Assembly (NCBI GenBank): GCA_016293845.1
Contig: JAEDDH010000007.1
Location: 62,001-126,000 of the forward strand
Direction of reading: 5' to 3'
DNA: 64,000 nt
Source of the DNA: Bacteroidales bacterium
Lineage (GTDB): Bacteria; Bacteroidota; Bacteroidia; Bacteroidales; UBA3824
Part shown: piece by piece, positions 8,516 through 16,761 of the stretch
Position numbering within the stretch: position 1 is the first letter of the stretch
Layout: each line of letters starts with the position of its first letter
Notes under the pieces: model-generated
What the model was told of the DNA's origin: nothing
Database searches by the model: none
Seen by the model: only the letters and a program-made list of their open reading frames with translations
Position numbers and translations under genes: made by a program

Positions 8516-9031
8516 TTACTTGCGCTGCCAGACAGAAAGGTCATGCCATTCCTTATTGCCGCACTTAGTGCCTTCCTCCGTTCCATAATATTTGTCCAAG
8601 TAGTTGAAAGCAACTATGTTGCAACCATCTGTAAGTTCGTAAACGACCCAGTATTGGATAGTTTTGTGCCATGTTGTTCCAGCGTAATCAGAGCCTGATG
8701 TATGAGTGGTTTTTGATTCTTTTCAGTCGCTCATAAACCCAACGGCTGCCACCTTACAGTTTTTGAGGTGTGGATATTTCTCACGGTCAAATCCAGCGTA
8801 AGGGCGCGAAGATTCGTATTCCATCACTTCGTTTTCGGCTGAGGTGTTCTTCCATTCGATTATGTCTTCAAGTTCCGCTGCGGCTTGGTTCTCTTTTTTT
8901 GCCTTGTTCTGTTTTGACAAATTCTTGCTTGCACGAATCAAGTCTCCAATCTGCGCATCGGCGTTGAAATTGATGCCAAGCATTATGACCATAAGTGCCA
9001 TTAATGCTTTGAAGATTGTTGTTTTCTTCAT
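8516..9031 (-). pseudogene. Small secreted protein gene with in-frame TGA
   Basis: From ATG 9031 the frame gives a signal peptide (MKKTTIFKALMALMVIMLG ... ADAQ) and a charged helical stretch, then stops at TGA 8725-8723 after VGFMSD. The same frame continues open for 69 more codons (from KESKTTHTSG, with Trp, Tyr and Cys-rich beta-like sequence, to SVWQRK and TAA at 8516). The continuation has normal amino-acid composition and ends in front of the hairpin at 8453-8492, so the gene was probably one 171-residue protein broken by a single base change. Family not recognised. Confidence 0.65.
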
Positions 9032-9110
9032 AATTGAATTGCTTTATGTTTAACGATTAATGAATGTGATTGTCTGTGAGATGATTGCGGCGTATGCACA
9101 CAAAAAAATA

Positions 9111-9148
9111 CACTCCGCCGCAGGACGTGAAAATCCTACGGTGGAGTG
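9111..9148. terminator. Long hairpin, terminator-like on the minus strand
   Basis: Fifteen-base arms CACTCCGCCGCAGGA and TCCTACGGTGGAGTG pair with two G-U wobbles; the minus strand then runs into a T-rich stretch. No gene ends directly at it, so it may mark a lost gene. Confidence 0.5.
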
Positions 9149-9485
9149 CATTGATAGGTGTTTATATCGTGGTTATTGGTGATTGTCTGATAGATACAAA
9201 AAACTATCGGGCGGTTGATTTTACCCCCTTATAAAGTTTACTTTATTTTGAGTAAGTTTTATTGTATTTAGGTCTATCATTTTTTTATCAATATTTTTCC
9301 TTTATTCTTGCAATTATTATGCCGAGATTGAGTTATTATTCATACGGCTGATTTTATAACGGTGGATTGTGGGTGGTATTGTGTGGATGGTGGGAAAAAT
9401 AGACAGATTAAAAATCGAAAACAATTTGCATTTTACGTAATTTATTTTTATTTTTTCAACTGATAAACTAACATTTGCAGCCACT
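9149..9485. other. Intergenic region, mostly without genes
   Basis: AT-rich. No coding frame I would accept. The last ~60 bases resemble the region upstream of the Rpn genes (CAACTGATAAACTA and GCCACTATGCCGTCAG are shared), so they belong to the Rpn relic that follows. Confidence 0.6.
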
Positions 9486-9569
9486 ATGCCGTCAGAAGGA
9501 ATATACGAACACAAGCCCAACGAATTGCTTGCCTATCGTTTGAAAGATTTACTGCGGCTGTCATATTAG
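9486..9569 (+). pseudogene. 27-codon relic of an Rpn nuclease gene
   Basis: ATG at 9486 begins with the same eight codons as the two Rpn genes (MPSEGIYE), jumps to KPNELLAYR and LKD (residues ~240-255 of the intact protein), then to the CTGCGGCTG that follows Rpn copy 1 in its terminator. Two internal deletions have removed more than 90% of the gene while leaving both ends, including the upstream region. Confidence 0.85.
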
Positions 9570-9585
9570 TTTGGTTTATAAAAAT

Positions 9586-9807
9586 TTATTCTTCCTGTTT
9601 TACCATACTTTCGCCGTCCCAGACAAAAGTATTGCCGTATCCTTTAAGACCATTGTCGGTGTGCGGCGTGGGGGTTGAGTTCAGATCGGATGGAATGTCA
9701 GGTTCAAGGGCTGTGTTAACAAGATTTTTACCAATTTGAAAATCAACGTACTGTGCTGATCCACAAAGCATAGCACAAGCCATAAGTGCTATAATAGATT
9801 TTTTCAT
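9586..9807 (-). CDS. Small secreted protein, possible remnant
   Basis: 73 residues from ATG 9807: signal peptide MKKSIIALMACAMLCGSAQ, then a short segment rich in Asn, Pro and Thr ending in TFVWDGESMVKQEE. No family recognised. Given the many internally deleted genes nearby, it may be the fused ends of a once longer protein. It is preceded by a terminator hairpin at 9893-9928. Confidence 0.4.
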   Translation of the reverse strand: MKKSIIALMACAMLCGSAQYVDFQIGKNLVNTALEPDIPSDLNSTPTPHTDNGLKGYGNTFVWDGESMVKQEE

Positions 9808-9892
9808 AATATTGATAAGCCCGTTATATTCCATCGGCACATCGGTTTTAACTGTTTGATAAAATTATGTTTGTATTCTGAAATAAAAAAAA

Positions 9893-9928
9893 CGCTTTCC
9901 CGACAGAGTAAATTCCATCCGGAAAGCG
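9893..9928 (-). terminator. Terminator on the minus strand
   Basis: CGCTTTCC and GGAAAGCG form the stem; on the minus strand the second arm is followed by a run of eight T. It could end transcription coming from the lipoprotein gene at 10232. Confidence 0.65.
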
Positions 9929-10231
9929 GTAAAATCATTGCATAAAACCAACTTGACTTCTCAGAAAGCCAATTTTCGAGAGAGGTTTTTATCTCCCTCT
10001 GCTTTATATTTTATCAAGTTTAGTTTAATTATTTTCATTTATAGTATATTTGGTTGTTTATTTTTCGCATCAGAATTACGGAATTATTTGATTGGGTGTA
10101 TCAATAAAAGTGGATTTTTTTTGAAAAAACAAAAAAATGTTGCAGATAAAGAATAAAGTTGTACTGATGACGGCTGCTGAATTTCTCAATAGTTGCAAAT
10201 AATAATCGTGATTTATCATCATTTCTCCACC
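9929..10231. other. Intergenic region without a supportable gene
   Basis: AT-rich; short frames on both strands have no recognisable protein features. Nothing else seen. Confidence 0.5.
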
Positions 10232-10723
10232 TTATTCTATTCCCCTAAACCTCAATCCAAATCCACCCAAGGTATACACCGCCGTAACGATAGAATCTTT
10301 AAAATCCTCTGTGGTGATGATTTGGGCGGGGGTGGTGTTGCGGTTGATGTGAAAATCGAGTATTTCGCCACCAAGACGCGAACCAAGCCAAAGGGGTCGT
10401 ATCAGGCGACCATTATACAACTTGTAGATAAACAGTCGGTTGCCTTCTTCCCAATAGCGGGTCTTTTTGGTAACGCCTACAACTATTTCGTTAACGCCGT
10501 TGCCGTTGAGGTCACCATAGTCGAAACGGTAGACAGGGAAGCGCAATTCCCACTGCGAGATAATGGAATCGCCATCACAATGCTCAATAATATTCAAAGT
10601 GTCGGCAATGCGGCGGAGGGCAAGCGTTCCATAATCGGTTTTGAAACTTTCGCCATCTTGCCCGCCACCACATGATAATAATGCAACGGTGGCTAAGACA
10701 ATTGGCAAATATTTGATTTTCAT
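10232..10723 (-). CDS. Lipoprotein with FG-GAP-like motif
   Basis: 163 residues with lipobox LLSC followed by GGG, so exported and lipidated. The middle contains DYGDLNGNGVNEIVVGV, a calcium-binding FG-GAP/VCBS-like loop, and a Trp-rich strand (RPLWLGSRLGGE). Single-domain proteins of this type are common in Bacteroidales and have no known role. Start is supported by the signal peptide. A relic of a YhcG-type nuclease gene lies just upstream in the same direction. Confidence 0.7.
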   Translation of the reverse strand: MKIKYLPIVLATVALLSCGGGQDGESFKTDYGTLALRRIADTLNIIEHCDGDSIISQWELRFPVYRFDYGDLNGNGVNEIVVGVTKKTRYWEEGNRLFIYKLYNGRLIRPLWLGSRLGGEILDFHINRNTTPAQIITTEDFKDSIVTAVYTLGGFGLRFRGIE

Positions 10724-10744
10724 TTTGTTATTACGTAAATGTAT

Positions 10745-11047
10745 TTACACTTTGTTAAAGCCCGACAGTTTTTTAGAAATCTCCTCAGGCGAAGGAAGTG
10801 TTTCTTGGTATTCCTTAGGAATAGATTGGTTTGAGGTTGAATACTCAGAAATGCCTATTGGTGAATTGATTTTTGAGAGGGCATATTTTGCAAGGACACT
10901 ATTTTTTTCTTTACAAATCAAAAGTCCAATGGCAGGGTTATCGAGTGGTGTGTTTACCTTGATTTGACTTTGCCGATAGCGTTGACTCAATTCTGCTATC
11001 CAATCAAGATACTCTTTGTCGATTTTTATTGATGTTATAGGTTTCAT
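10745..11047 (-). pseudogene. Internally deleted YhcG/DUF1016 nuclease
   Basis: 100 residues. The first 31 (EYLDWIAELSQRYRQSQIKV) match the N-terminal helix of DUF1016/YhcG proteins, and the rest (NPAIGLLICKEKNSVLAKYAL ... PIGISEY ... LPSPEEISKKL) matches the end of the PD-(D/E)xK nuclease domain in the same family. Intact proteins are about 330-380 residues, so some 230-280 residues between QIKV and NTPLDN are gone, in frame. The nuclease core is incomplete and the protein is unlikely to be active. Confidence 0.75.
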
Positions 11048-11077
11048 CTCTTTGATATTTTTGATTAGATACTCATC

Positions 11078-12352
11078 TTAAAAATTAAACACCACGGCGA
11101 CAATAAAACGCGAATTGCCTACGGTGTAATCTTTGGTAAATTTATAAAAATCAGTACCTTCGGGCTCTGGCTTACCGTATTCAGCCGCTGTATATTCGTA
11201 TTCTACAAAAAAGTTGAGGGTTTTGTTTGGAATAATGCCGATGCGGGGTTGAATGCGGTAAACTGAGTTGATGTTGATGCCACGTCCGTAAGTGGTTGCA
11301 TCGTTGGCAATTCGGTCGCCAAAACTATTGTTGCAACCCCATCCAAGAAACATTCCCGGGCGGAAAACTCCACTGCATTTTGAAAAATCTACCCAAGCGG
11401 TGGTAGTGCCGTAGTTGGTGTATTTGTATTCGTGCTTAACTGGGGCGTATTCATCGTAATAGCCTCCCATAAGACATTGTTCGTAAAGGTTGTCGCCATA
11501 GATTGCCTGACAACGAATGCCGAAATTTTCGCCGTGATATTTACCAAAAACTGAGAATGCCGATGAGCCAATTTTTGTGTCGGTTTTGTAGGTGAGACCC
11601 GAAGCCTCGTCGGTAAATTTGGTGCGGGGCTGAATGAGCATATAGTTAAACATTGCGCCAAAATAGAGTTTTTCGCCACGGTAAACCACCTGAGCATTGA
11701 GTTCGGGGAGGTTGCTGTTGCGCAGATACTCGGTGCTACCGCCATTAGGTCCAACGGCTTTGTTGTCTAACTGAAACGAGGCAATGGCATTGAGTTCCAA
11801 TCCGCCGAAATACTTTGTGTATTTGGTTTGTACGTAGCGCGAATAGGGGTGAAATGGCACGCCCATATTCAGCGGACGAGTGCCCGGCATTACCTCGTGA
11901 GCCACCATAGGATGCCAATATTGACCTACAAGAAGTCCATCGTTTTGCCAACGCATATTAATGTAGGCGTGACGCAGACGGAGCATATTGATTCCGCCCT
12001 CTGACGAACCTGTAAAATCACCCTCAATATATCCAAAAACTTTTGCGCCGAGCATATCGGGAGCATTGATTTTCATACCGATACGTGCTGTGATGGCAAG
12101 CATATTGAGGCTTGATTTTTCGTTAATATCTTTGCCAAACGAATCAAATTCTTTTGGTTTTGGGTAAAAAAGCATCTGTTCTTCGCGTCCGCCCACGATT
12201 TCGCGAGTATCAAAAAATGCCTGAGGATCAATGAATCCAGATATTTTGTAACCCCAACCGCTTTCGCTTGCGTTGTTGTTAATTTCGGTCTGTGCCGATG
12301 CCGTTTGCAGCAAAACCACTGCCGCCGATATTGTGAGAATAAGTTTTTTCAT
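11078..12352 (-). CDS. Outer-membrane porin-like beta-barrel
   Basis: 424 residues with a signal peptide (MKKLILTISAAVVLLQTASAQ), then alternating amphipathic strands with abundant Tyr, Phe, Gly and a C-terminal strand ending in VAVVFNF, as in outer-membrane barrels with a terminal aromatic residue. The segment around LRHAYINMRWQNDGLLVGQYWHPM resembles DcaP/phosphate-selective porin-like families. Likely a passive channel in the outer membrane; substrate unknown. It lies downstream of the decayed O-acetylation genes, all on the minus strand. Confidence 0.75.
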   Translation of the reverse strand: MKKLILTISAAVVLLQTASAQTEINNNASESGWGYKISGFIDPQAFFDTREIVGGREEQMLFYPKPKEFDSFGKDINEKSSLNMLAITARIGMKINAPDMLGAKVFGYIEGDFTGSSEGGINMLRLRHAYINMRWQNDGLLVGQYWHPMVAHEVMPGTRPLNMGVPFHPYSRYVQTKYTKYFGGLELNAIASFQLDNKAVGPNGGSTEYLRNSNLPELNAQVVYRGEKLYFGAMFNYMLIQPRTKFTDEASGLTYKTDTKIGSSAFSVFGKYHGENFGIRCQAIYGDNLYEQCLMGGYYDEYAPVKHEYKYTNYGTTTAWVDFSKCSGVFRPGMFLGWGCNNSFGDRIANDATTYGRGININSVYRIQPRIGIIPNKTLNFFVEYEYTAAEYGKPEPEGTDFYKFTKDYTVGNSRFIVAVVFNF

Positions 12353-12544
12353 TTTTTTTGTTGTTATAAATTATTTTGGCGCAATGTTATTGAAAAAAAA
12401 CGGATTATAAAAACAAAAAACGGATTAAAACCGAAAAACTGTTTTAATCCGCCAAATGAAAAGTTGATTATATGTATACTATGCCTTTCGCTTTCGGGCA
12501 ACTCTCTGTTGTTCTCGTATTTAGGACCAATCAGATCGGCTTCT

Positions 12545-12838
12545 TCAATGCGGTCGGCAGATACTAAACAGCGGAGCAATAAATTTTTGGCTTGTGGGTT
12601 GCAGTTTGGTAACGTATTTCATTACGTTGCGCTGGGGAAAATCGGTGGAGTATCCTCCGTAAATGCTTATGAATTTGCCCATTTGGTGAGTTGCATTGCC
12701 AAAACTATCTTTTACAAAAAGCACCTTGCTCATACACAGGCACAACGCGGTTTTCTACCGTATCGTTGTAAGCGGTTTGCGCATTGGCTGCAAAACTTAT
12801 TGATAATAAAGTTGTTACAATTAAAAATACCTTATTCA
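12545..12838 (-). pseudogene. Remnant of a DHHW-type secreted protein
   Basis: ATG 12838 opens with a clear signal peptide (MNKVFLIVTTLLSISFAANAQ) and ~24 more codons before a stop. In another frame, KVLFVKDSFGNATHQMGK follows, which matches the conserved catalytic-site region (KDSFGN) of DHHW/AlgX-like proteins that act with MBOAT acetyltransferases. Most of the gene is missing and the frame is broken. The start overlaps the end of the MBOAT relic. Confidence 0.6.
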
Positions 12839-12839
12839 T

Positions 12840-13688
12840 TTATAATTTCATACTTTCAAAATCGGTGAAGTAAAATATACCCCAACCAATATAAACCATC
12901 AAAAGACTGTAAATGTGTCCCACGGCTGGTAATAATTTGATTCTCTTTAAGATAAAGAGTTTTTCGATTACCAAAATCACACCGAAAAACAAACCCCAGA
13001 TAATAAAATTCCAACTTGCACCGTGCCACATACCTATTAAAAACCACACACACAGCACGTTGCGCCATTGTTTTTTGCGGTTTCCGCCCATCGGGATATA
13101 CACATAATCTCTGAAAAACGACCCGAGCGAAATGTGCCATCTGCGCCAAAAATCAGTTACGCTGTTGCAACAATAGGGATGGTTGAAATTTTCGTTGAAA
13201 TGGAATCCCAAGCACCGTCCAATGCCGATTGCCATATCTGAATAGCCCGAAAAATCGAAGTAAATTTGCAGCGAAAAAGCCAATTTGGCAAGACCAATCA
13301 TAAATCGGTAAACACCGTCGGCAATATCATCGAACTTTACTTTGCGGTTGTTAATCTACTCAGCCACAGTTTGTAGCGCACAATAAAACACAGAGAATCA
13401 ATACGTTGCAAACCACACCGATAATCAATGCCTGACGTTTTTTGAATGGAGTTTTCTATGAATTTACCTGCAAAATAATTGATAATTACGCATATAAGCA
13501 TCAAAAACACATAAATTGGTTCGCCACAAGAGTAAAATATCAGGCTAAACGCCACAAGCACAGCGTTTATAAACGCCATTGAGCCTGCGCCGTCCAAAGA
13601 TTTCTTTTTGTCGATGTAATACGCTGCAAGATAGCATATTACAAACAACGGAAAAAAAAAACAAAAAGAATAAATCTGAAAATACCAT
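12840..13688 (-). pseudogene. Decayed MBOAT O-acyltransferase (AlgI-like)
   Basis: ATG 13688 gives MVFSDLFFLF, the usual start of AlgI-type MBOAT proteins, but a run of ten A on the plus strand (T on the coding strand; 13652-13661) shifts the frame; nine would continue into PLFVICYLAAYYID. A second homopolymer (six T on the plus strand, 13438-13443) shifts again near QKT/KRQALIIGVV. Further on, DIADGVYRFMIGLAK joins directly to LAFSLQIYFDFSGYSDMAIG, missing ~60 residues, and the protein ends early after FTDFESMKL. The catalytic His region (WHGASWNFIIWG) survives. Intact members are ~470 residues. Neighbours SGNH and DHHW are the expected partners for export-coupled O-acetylation. Confidence 0.8.
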
Positions 13689-13694
13689 CTGTTG

Positions 13695-14063
13695 TTATTC
13701 TTGATTTTGGGTTAATAAATTGCTGATTTCCAAGGTAATCATTTTGCCGTTTTTTTGTGCGCCCGTCTGCGATATGTGAGTGCCGTCGTAGGTGTTTACC
13801 TTTTTCACACGCTCGTCGGCAGATTTTACACTGCATATTTTATCTTGACTTATTACACTGATATTCAATTGTTTGCCACAATAATCGATAAGTTCACCAA
13901 TTTCCTCAATATCGCTATTACGCACAGCGGTGGTTTGCATTGGAGTTAACAAAATTATATTTGAGTCGCCAAGTATAGCCACATCAATAGTGTCGTGCTG
14001 CGTTTGCGCACTTACCAAAGTGGTAATTATCAATAATATAAGTGTTAAAATAGGTTTTAGCAT
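13695..14063 (-). pseudogene. Shortened SGNH/GDSL hydrolase
   Basis: 122 residues with a signal peptide. The block-I motif (AILGDSN) is present and the block-V motif (DGTHISQTGAQKNGKMI, with Asp and His of the triad) is present, but the ~80-100 residues that normally separate GDS from the strand IILLTPMQ are missing, in frame. The Gly and Asn oxyanion blocks are thus lost. I judge it a decayed O-acetyl esterase/transferase of the adjacent MBOAT locus. An alternative is a miniature SGNH variant, which seems less likely given the decay of both neighbours. Confidence 0.6.
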
Positions 14064-14141
14064 TGTATTATAACTTTTACAATGCAAAATTGTCAAAAAC
14101 AATGCTAAAACTATCTTTCGCAGAAAAATCTTAAAAAAACT

Positions 14142-15065
14142 TTACAACTTGATGCGGTATTTTTTAAGCCTGTCGTTGATCATATTTTCGGGAATAATGC
14201 TCTTGATGCCGTCGATAACAATGTTGATAAGGTTTTCGCGCATATAATCGGCACGCACAAAAAGCGACACAGTACGTGTGGGCACTGGCTCGGCTATCGG
14301 ACGAAGGTTTTTCTTGGTTTCGTCGCACAAAAGCGGAATATGCAGTTCGGGCAAAACGGTAAAACCATCGTTCTCGTCTACAATCTGCAAAAGCGTTGAT
14401 ATATTGCCGGTTTCGTAAATATTGCGTTCAATGTTGCTGTACGTGGAAAGACCGTCGATTTGGTTTTTGAAGCATATCGACTGTTTCAACGGCCAAAGTT
14501 TCTTGCTTGGCGATTTTTCTAAATCTATGCTACCGTTTTTGCTCAGCGGGTCGTTGGGCGAAACGTATGCAAAAAGTTTCTCGTTATATAACGGAATTTC
14601 AAGCAGTTCGCTATTTTTTTCGGGGTTAGACATTATAGCCATATCAATCTCTGCCGATTTGAGTTTTCCTACAATGTCGCAGTTGTACATCTCTTTGGCT
14701 ATCAGTTTGATATCGGTAAAATTGTTGATGTACTTAAAAAATTTAGGCATAATGTATGGCGCAATTGTAGATGTGATGCCAAGACGGATTTCGCCGCTCG
14801 ATTTCTGCCGTTCTTTTTGGGTAAGTTTTAGCAACTGCTTTGAGTGAAAAAGCACTATACGTGCCTGACGGATAAGATTTTCGCCGGCAAGTGTGGGTTT
14901 TATGGGGTGCATCTTACGGTCAAAAATGGTGATGTCGAGTTCCTCTTCCAACTTGCGTATCATCAGGCTGAGAGTCGATTGAGTTATCTTGCAAACCTCT
15001 GCGGCGCGGGCAAAATGCCTTTGCTCGTCGAGAGCCACTATGTATTCTAACTGTTGAAGGGTCAT
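14142..15065 (-). CDS. oxyR: OxyR-type LysR regulator lacking the second redox cysteine
   Basis: 307 residues. N-terminal winged helix-turn-helix (MTLQQLEYIVALDEQRHFARAA ...) and a LysR substrate-binding domain. Start at 15065 is chosen because a TACCTTTG box on the minus strand lies at 15084-15091, so the upstream ATG at 15086 would be untranscribed. The peroxide-sensing loop reads ICFKNQIDGLS: C198 aligns with the peroxidatic Cys199 of E. coli OxyR (HCLRDQAMGFC), but the residue nine positions on, Cys208 in OxyR, is Ser207 here. It may sense peroxide without disulfide formation or may be a related regulator. It is the only regulator gene in this part of the window; targets unknown. Confidence 0.78.
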   Translation of the reverse strand: MTLQQLEYIVALDEQRHFARAAEVCKITQSTLSLMIRKLEEELDITIFDRKMHPIKPTLAGENLIRQARIVLFHSKQLLKLTQKERQKSSGEIRLGITSTIAPYIMPKFFKYINNFTDIKLIAKEMYNCDIVGKLKSAEIDMAIMSNPEKNSELLEIPLYNEKLFAYVSPNDPLSKNGSIDLEKSPSKKLWPLKQSICFKNQIDGLSTYSNIERNIYETGNISTLLQIVDENDGFTVLPELHIPLLCDETKKNLRPIAEPVPTRTVSLFVRADYMRENLINIVIDGIKSIIPENMINDRLKKYRIKL

Positions 15066-15083
15066 TGATGTAACTATTTTTGG

Positions 15084-15091
15084 CAAAGGTA
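15084..15091 (-). promoter_or_regulatory. -7 box of the oxyR-like gene
   Basis: TACCTTTG on the minus strand, about 18 bases before the ATG at 15065; it decides the start codon. Confidence 0.6.
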
Positions 15092-15206
15092 TTTGTTGTT
15101 TTCTAAAAAACTACATTATTTCTTATTTAGTTTATCAATATACATATATATAAAAAAGAATATGCCCTTAGAGCATATTCTTTTTTATATTATTTGTCGT
15201 TTCTAC

Positions 15207-15747
15207 TTACAAAACCGGGAAAAGGAACTTGTAAATATTTGACAATTCGGCTTGAAGGTCGGGCGAATCGGCTGTTACGGCTATCACGGCGTTTTTGGCG
15301 GGATGCACTATGGTATATTGTCCGCGTGCTCCGTCGGCGCGATATGCGTTTTCGGGACAACGCCACATTTGGTATCCGTAGCCCAAAAGCCAAGCGCAGT
15401 TTTTTTCGGTAAGTCCCTTAGACTCAACTTCATCGGGGCGTGTGCCGGCAGGTACAGATGGAACCTGATATTTCGACGCTTCTTCAACCCATTGACTGCT
15501 AATTAGTTGTTTGCCGTTCCAAACTCCTTTTTGCAGAAACAGTTGACCAAATTTTGCCATATCTTCGGTTTTGAGATACAATCCCCAACCGCCGCAGTTG
15601 ATACCCTGAGGACTCTCTTCCCATTTGGGTTTTTCGATTCCAAGCGGTTCAAAAAGGCGAGGAGTAAGGTAGTCTACAATTTTTTCGCCTGTAACTTTCT
15701 GAACAATAGCCGGCGGTTAAAAATGTGATAATTAGTGATTTATTCAT
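15207..15747 (-). pseudogene. Serine hydrolase (beta-lactamase family), internally deleted
   Basis: ATG 15747 begins a signal peptide (MNKSLIITFLTAG), but the following sequence is out of frame with a well-preserved C-terminal half that reads AIVQKVTGEKIVDYLTPRLFEPLGI, then WGLYLKTEDMAKFGQLFL, GYGYQMWRC and DGARGQYTIVHP. These are hallmarks of class C beta-lactamase-like/esterase EstB proteins. The section with the catalytic SxxK motif (about 200 residues) is absent, so activity is lost. The shape, two gene ends joined with the middle missing, matches other relics in this window. Confidence 0.8.
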
Positions 15748-15778
15748 AATAAAATATTATTAGTGCGAAACCAAATTC

Positions 15779-16696
15779 CTACTTGTCGATCAAATCGTTT
15801 TTCTCAAAACTCCAATCTTTGCGAGAGGTGATTCCGGGAGTTTCGCCTTTGAACATTTTGGCTGCTTCGGCGTCGCCTTTGAGTTGCCAGTTGAGCCAAG
15901 CGGTAGCCACAATCGAAAATTCGCCGCCGTGGGGCTGTGCGTATGTACCGCCGTGACCTACGGGAAGATTGGCTGCAAATGCAGGAACTTTTGAAATGCG
16001 GTGAAAATCGTCCATACCGTTTTCGTAGGCAATGTCGAGAGTGTCGCCAAGAATATAGATAATAGGTGTGTGAAGTTCCTCTAATTTTGATTTTTCGGAC
16101 ATAGGCATTCCGGGAATAGCCACGCCGGGATTCAAAAATAGTCCGCTGTTGCAAATCATAATGGTTTTAAGACGCGGATCGGCACAGTTGAACAAAGTCT
16201 GCAAACCTCCGCACGACATTCCAGCGGCTGCAATGTTCTTAGTATCAACTTTTTCAAAAAGGTAACCATCCTTGTTGGCGTTTTGAGCGATAGCCCAATC
16301 GATAGATTCAATCTGCTGCTCAGTTTTCGACATCGGACCTTTGTAGAATGCGGTGTCGTGAGGCATAAATCCCGTTGCCACAACGAGATAACCCTGCGAT
16401 GCAATTTCGTTGAGGAAAAGCACGTGCTCGTGGGGCGAATTGTTGCAAGCGCCATTACCCCAAACCAATACAGGAAGGGGATTATCCTTAGAAAATGGAG
16501 TTAAGTCCTTGGGACAGAAGATTGTGTGTTCTTTGAGAGTGGTATCTTCAAACATTACGGCTTTGAATGCGCCCGTTCCGCCGTCTTCGAGAACTATCTG
16601 ACCTTCGGGCAATTGTGCGGGCACTTTGTTGCTTCCGCTTTGGCACGACGCCAACAACGCCGCTGCCATCATTGATAATACTAATGTGTGTTTCAT
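15779..16696 (-). CDS. Secreted alpha/beta-hydrolase lipoprotein
   Basis: 305 residues from ATG 16696, with lipobox LLASC. The fold signature includes PVLVWGNGACNN (oxyanion region), AAGMSCGG (GxSxG nucleophile elbow) and GHGGTY near the C-terminus (likely catalytic His), with an acidic residue in YILGDTLD. Related proteins include acetyl xylan esterase- and chlorophyllase-like hydrolases; the substrate cannot be read from sequence, but nearby GH10-CE1 and GH43 genes make a plant polysaccharide ester plausible. The upstream ATG at 16765 would overlap the HipA-like gene and would not leave a proper signal peptide. Confidence 0.75.
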   Translation of the reverse strand: MKHTLVLSMMAAALLASCQSGSNKVPAQLPEGQIVLEDGGTGAFKAVMFEDTTLKEHTIFCPKDLTPFSKDNPLPVLVWGNGACNNSPHEHVLFLNEIASQGYLVVATGFMPHDTAFYKGPMSKTEQQIESIDWAIAQNANKDGYLFEKVDTKNIAAAGMSCGGLQTLFNCADPRLKTIMICNSGLFLNPGVAIPGMPMSEKSKLEELHTPIIYILGDTLDIAYENGMDDFHRISKVPAFAANLPVGHGGTYAQPHGGEFSIVATAWLNWQLKGDAEAAKMFKGETPGITSRKDWSFEKNDLIDK

Positions 16697-16761
16697 AAAT
16701 ATATGTGTTAATTTTACGAGTTCAAAAATAGAAAAAGAATTTTGGAAAACAATAATATTTT

